Below are positions 48,926 through 51,003 of a stretch of 51,003 nucleotides of DNA, one piece after another. A model generated the notes under the pieces. That model saw nothing but the letters and a program-made list of their open reading frames with translations. It was not told the origin of the DNA and ran no database searches. The first letter of the stretch is position 1. Every line of letters starts with the position of its first letter. The stretch is from the NCBI RefSeq assembly GCF_014174495.1, contig NZ_JACJHR010000065.1, positions 1 through 51,003 of the forward strand. Direction: 5' to 3'. Both the position numbers and the translations under genes were made by a program. Source of the stretch: Amycolatopsis echigonensis (GTDB lineage Bacteria > Actinomycetota > Actinomycetes > Mycobacteriales > Pseudonocardiaceae).

Positions 48926-49741
48926 ATGCCTATCGACGACCCCACGACCGCAACCCCGTCCGAGATCGACGAAGAGCTCGCCCGGCTCGGTATCGAGCAT
49001 GCCAAGGCCACCGACACCCTCAACGGGCTCACCGCCCGCGTCCAGCGTCTGGTGAACGACGGCATGGCCGAGTACGCGACTGAGTTGCGGCCCCGGATCG
49101 AGCAGGCCCGCCAGACGATCGCCGGGTGCGAGGCCGCCGCGCGGCCCCTCGATGCGGAGTTCGAGCGTCGGGGCGGCTGGACCCGCGCCTGGCTGGTCGA
49201 CAACAGCGGTCGCCACGTGCACCGCACCATGGCGTGCCGCACCTGCTTCCCGTCCACCCGGTTCGCCTGGCTCACCCAGCTCTCCGGGCACGACGAGACC
49301 GAGATCGTCGAGCAGGCTGGCAAGGCCGCGTGCACCGAGTGCTACCCGAGCGCGCCGGTCGACGTCCGCAACCGGCCCAGCCGGATCAAGACCCCCGAGC
49401 AACTCGCGCGGGAAGCGGAGAAGGCCGAACGGGCGAAGGCCAAAGCCGCCAAAGCGATCACCGCACCCGACGGAACGCCCTTGCGCACCAAGGGGTATGG
49501 GCAGATCGACACCGAGTTCACCGCGCGGCGCTCCTACGCGGACGCCTTGGCCTACGCCCGGTATCTGACCAGGGCAAGCATCGCCCACCACCGAGACACC
49601 ATCGCCGAGTACCGCGAGGATGCGCAGCTCATCCTGGCCGCGCTGGCCGCCAAACACGGCCGGACCGTGGACGACCTGCGCGCCGAACTGGCGCCGAAGG
49701 TCGAAGCCAAGTGGAACCGCGAACACCGCAACTGGGGCTAA
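48926..49741 (+). CDS. Coiled-coil protein with Cys pairs
   Basis: A 271-residue protein. An N-terminal coiled coil (EIDEELARLGIEHAKATDTL; RIEQARQTIAGCEAAARPLD) precedes a Cys-containing domain (HRTMACRTCFPSTRFAWLTQ, GKAACTECYPSAP; two CxxC pairs, likely one zinc). A charged helix (EQLAREAEKAERAKAKAAKA) and a final RRSYADALAYARYLTRASIA helix follow. The ATG at 48926 has GAGG upstream; GTG at 48917 is possible. It might bind nucleic acid. No family assigned. Confidence 0.68.
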   Translation: MPIDDPTTATPSEIDEELARLGIEHAKATDTLNGLTARVQRLVNDGMAEYATELRPRIEQARQTIAGCEAAARPLDAEFERRGGWTRAWLVDNSGRHVHRTMACRTCFPSTRFAWLTQLSGHDETEIVEQAGKAACTECYPSAPVDVRNRPSRIKTPEQLAREAEKAERAKAKAAKAITAPDGTPLRTKGYGQIDTEFTARRSYADALAYARYLTRASIAHHRDTIAEYREDAQLILAALAAKHGRTVDDLRAELAPKVEAKWNREHRNWG

Positions 49742-49784
49742 TCGCTCCCGTCAGGCAACCCGTTCTCGCGAAAGGACTCATCCG

Positions 49785-50714
49785 ATGTTTCTGGTCGAAA
49801 CGCTGGAAGACCTGGTGCACAACTACCTCGAAAATCCCGCTCGGCCCGGCTCGGCCGTCGGCAAGGTCAACGCGCAAGACCTGGTCAGCCACGTCGTGCA
49901 GCACCTCGCCGAGCGCGGGGTCGACGTGGGATTTCAAGACGGCTCACGCCTTACCCTGCCGGGCAGCGCGCCCCGGTGGCCGGAGTCCGAGCGGCACCGA
50001 CTTCCCTTGGTACTCCAGGAAAACGACGACGGGCACGTCCGCATCTACTGCGACGGCCGCGACTGCGTCTGGTCCTGGCCACTCTACCAGCACGCGAACG
50101 CGCAGACCAATGGCGACACGATCACCAACGCTGTCGAGCATGCCATCCGGAGACACCGCCACTCCTGGCCACTCCGGCAACCAGCTACGCAACTCAGCGA
50201 GATGCCCTCCTCAGCACCAACTCGCCACGGGGAGGGCATCGCGCTGCATGGGCTGACACACATCCGAAGGAGCTCGAACCGCCATGACTACCAACGACAT
50301 TCACGATGCCCGGCAACTCATCGCCGAGATCAACGTCCCCGCGGAACGCCCGCGCTGGGCTTGGTGGGCCCCGGTGACGCCACCCGGTACCACGCCACGC
50401 TGATAAACGCAGCACCCAGCGCCACCACGGTCGGCACCGCGTCGGGTGGCACCTTCCGCGCTCTCGTGATCACGATCGAACTGTTCAGCTTGAGTCCCAC
50501 CTCGATCGTGATCCCGCGGCCCAATGCCGACTTAGACCGTTACACCGCAGAGGAATGGGTCTTCCGGCGGTTTCCTGGTGGCTGGTGGGCCGGTGTCCGG
50601 CCGCTGCTGGCCGCACTGGGCTGGACGCCCACGACCGACCGCGACACCAGCTACCGCAGCACGGACCACCGCGACATCACCACGGCGCAGCGCGGCCCAG
50701 ACGCCGCCCGCTAG
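49785..50714 (+). CDS. Hypothetical protein; 3' half of the open frame doubtful
   Basis: The frame begins with ATG at 49785 (GAAAGGA upstream): FLVETLEDLVHNYLENPARP, DLVSHVVQHLAERGVDVGFQ and DDGHVRIYCDGRDCVWSWPL. About 150 residues look coherent, to roughly nt 50220. Beyond that, the sequence becomes unlike a natural protein (RRSSNRHDYQRHSRCPATHR) because it overlaps, out of frame, the start of another gene at 50284. It becomes protein-like again after 50375, where it appears to read the 3' part of that second gene. The true end is therefore uncertain, and the long frame is probably a by-product of the frameshift at 50369-50372. Confidence 0.4.
   Translation: MFLVETLEDLVHNYLENPARPGSAVGKVNAQDLVSHVVQHLAERGVDVGFQDGSRLTLPGSAPRWPESERHRLPLVLQENDDGHVRIYCDGRDCVWSWPLYQHANAQTNGDTITNAVEHAIRRHRHSWPLRQPATQLSEMPSSAPTRHGEGIALHGLTHIRRSSNRHDYQRHSRCPATHRRDQRPRGTPALGLVGPGDATRYHATLINAAPSATTVGTASGGTFRALVITIELFSLSPTSIVIPRPNADLDRYTAEEWVFRRFPGGWWAGVRPLLAALGWTPTTDRDTSYRSTDHRDITTAQRGPDAAR
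50284..50714 (+). pseudogene. Small gene with probable frameshift
   Basis: ATG at 50284 has AAGGAG upstream and reads TTNDIHDARQLIAEINVPAE then RPRWAWWAPVTPPG, stopping at 50401-50403. If one C is added to the CCCC run at 50369-50372, the frame continues as WAPGDATRYHATLINAAPSA, TFRALVITIELFSLSPTSIV and RRFPGGWWAGVRPLLAALGW to TAG at 50712, giving about 143 residues. So the present sequence carries either a one-base deletion or a sequencing error in a homopolymer. Programmed frameshifting is less likely. Function unknown. Confidence 0.55.
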
Positions 50715-50733
50715 CACCAGGCACCGCAGTTCC

Positions 50734-50794
50734 CCGGCCACGCGGCCGGACTACCCACCCGCACCCACGCCACACCGACCCGCGTCCGCGCGGG
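50734..50794. terminator. Two GC-rich hairpins after the preceding gene
   Basis: CCGGCC-ACGC-GGCCGG (50734-50749) and CCCGCG-TCCG-CGCGGG (50779-50794) are perfect 6-bp stems in the 118-bp gap before 50833. Possible terminator pair; no T tract. Confidence 0.35.
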
Positions 50795-50832
50795 CCGGCG
50801 ATGACGGCCGCCCGCCTTCCGAGGAGATCATC

Positions 50833-51003
50833 ATGAACAGCACCGACAACACCGATCTGCCCACCATCGCCGATACGGCCAACCGTAAAGCCACCTTCGA
50901 GCCGATGACGAACGAGGACGAACGGCCGACGATCACCGTCGCCGGAGTCCACGTCGCGCTCTACGTCGACCCGGCCAGCCGACAAGCGGATGTGGCGGCT
51001 CAC
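50833..51003 (+). CDS. Hypothetical protein, cut by the right edge
   Basis: The first 57 codons of a gene starting ATG at 50833 with GAGGAG upstream. It begins MNSTDNTDLPTIADTANRKA, then ERPTITVAGVHVALYVDPAS and continues past the end. There is no identifiable domain in this part. It continues the array of small genes. Confidence 0.6.
   Translation, partial: MNSTDNTDLPTIADTANRKATFEPMTNEDERPTITVAGVHVALYVDPASRQADVAAH

Overview
The window looks like chromosomal DNA of a GC-rich actinomycete, probably a Pseudonocardiaceae-type genus. The reasons are strong G/C bias at third codon positions, frequent GTG and TTG starts, an actinobacterial Tad pilus locus with a LysM/BTAD protein, and XRE regulators with the TQE(S/T)LA...RWERG signature. 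The genus is inferred and was not tested by any search.

Layout. (1) 1-2.2 kb: the 3' end of an HtrA-type protease, a shortened PCMT-like methyltransferase and a NUDIX hydrolase. (2) 2.2-9.4 kb, minus strand: a tight operon led by a QueD-like fusion, then QueE, FolE, a TGT/DpdA-like protein, a nucleoside-phosphorylase-like protein, a dTMP-kinase-like P-loop protein, a DUF2797-like protein, a SAM methyltransferase and a NUDIX protein. (3) 9.6-16.4 kb, plus strand: a regulatory block with a UTRA-only protein, a GntR/UTRA regulator, two related XRE-TPR regulators, a small duplicated-repeat protein and two APH-fold proteins. (4) 16.4-24.8 kb, minus strand: a second tight operon with an unknown protein, QueC, a reverse-transcriptase-like protein with a degenerate YxDD box, a SUMF1/C-type-lectin-fold protein, a DUF6884/YaaA-like protein, a GT2 glycosyltransferase, a radical SAM enzyme, a PRTase, a GT4 glycosyltransferase, a 5'-3' exonuclease-fold protein and a PIG-L deacetylase. 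(5) 25-28 kb: two small hypotheticals, a third XRE regulator and its NUDIX partner.

Together, blocks 2 and 4 hold a complete GTP to preQ0 route (FolE, QueD, QueE, QueC), split over two operons. Around it are a base-exchange-like enzyme, nucleoside/nucleotide handling enzymes, sugar transfer plus deacetylation, and nucleic-acid proteins (RT, exonuclease). This is the most interesting content: a candidate system that makes a glycosylated 7-deazaguanine derivative, either for nucleic-acid modification or defence or as a small molecule. The pathway part rests on clear motifs. The end product is not known.

(6) 28-41 kb: a Tad/Flp pilus locus (prepilin peptidase, secreted proteins, SAF/CpaB, TadZ, TadA, TadB, TadC, Flp pilin, three TadE/G-like pseudopilins, a coiled-coil protein and a 1015-residue LysM/BTAD protein) and an HxlR-type regulator. 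(7) 41.4-43.0 kb: a relatively AT-rich stretch without genes, containing several inverted repeats, a GGTCACC repeat set and a 34-bp triplicate, which looks like a regulatory, origin or transfer region. (8) 43-51 kb: a run of small plus-strand genes of phage/plasmid/ICE character, mostly unrecognised. One gene is interrupted by an in-frame TAG and one appears frameshifted.
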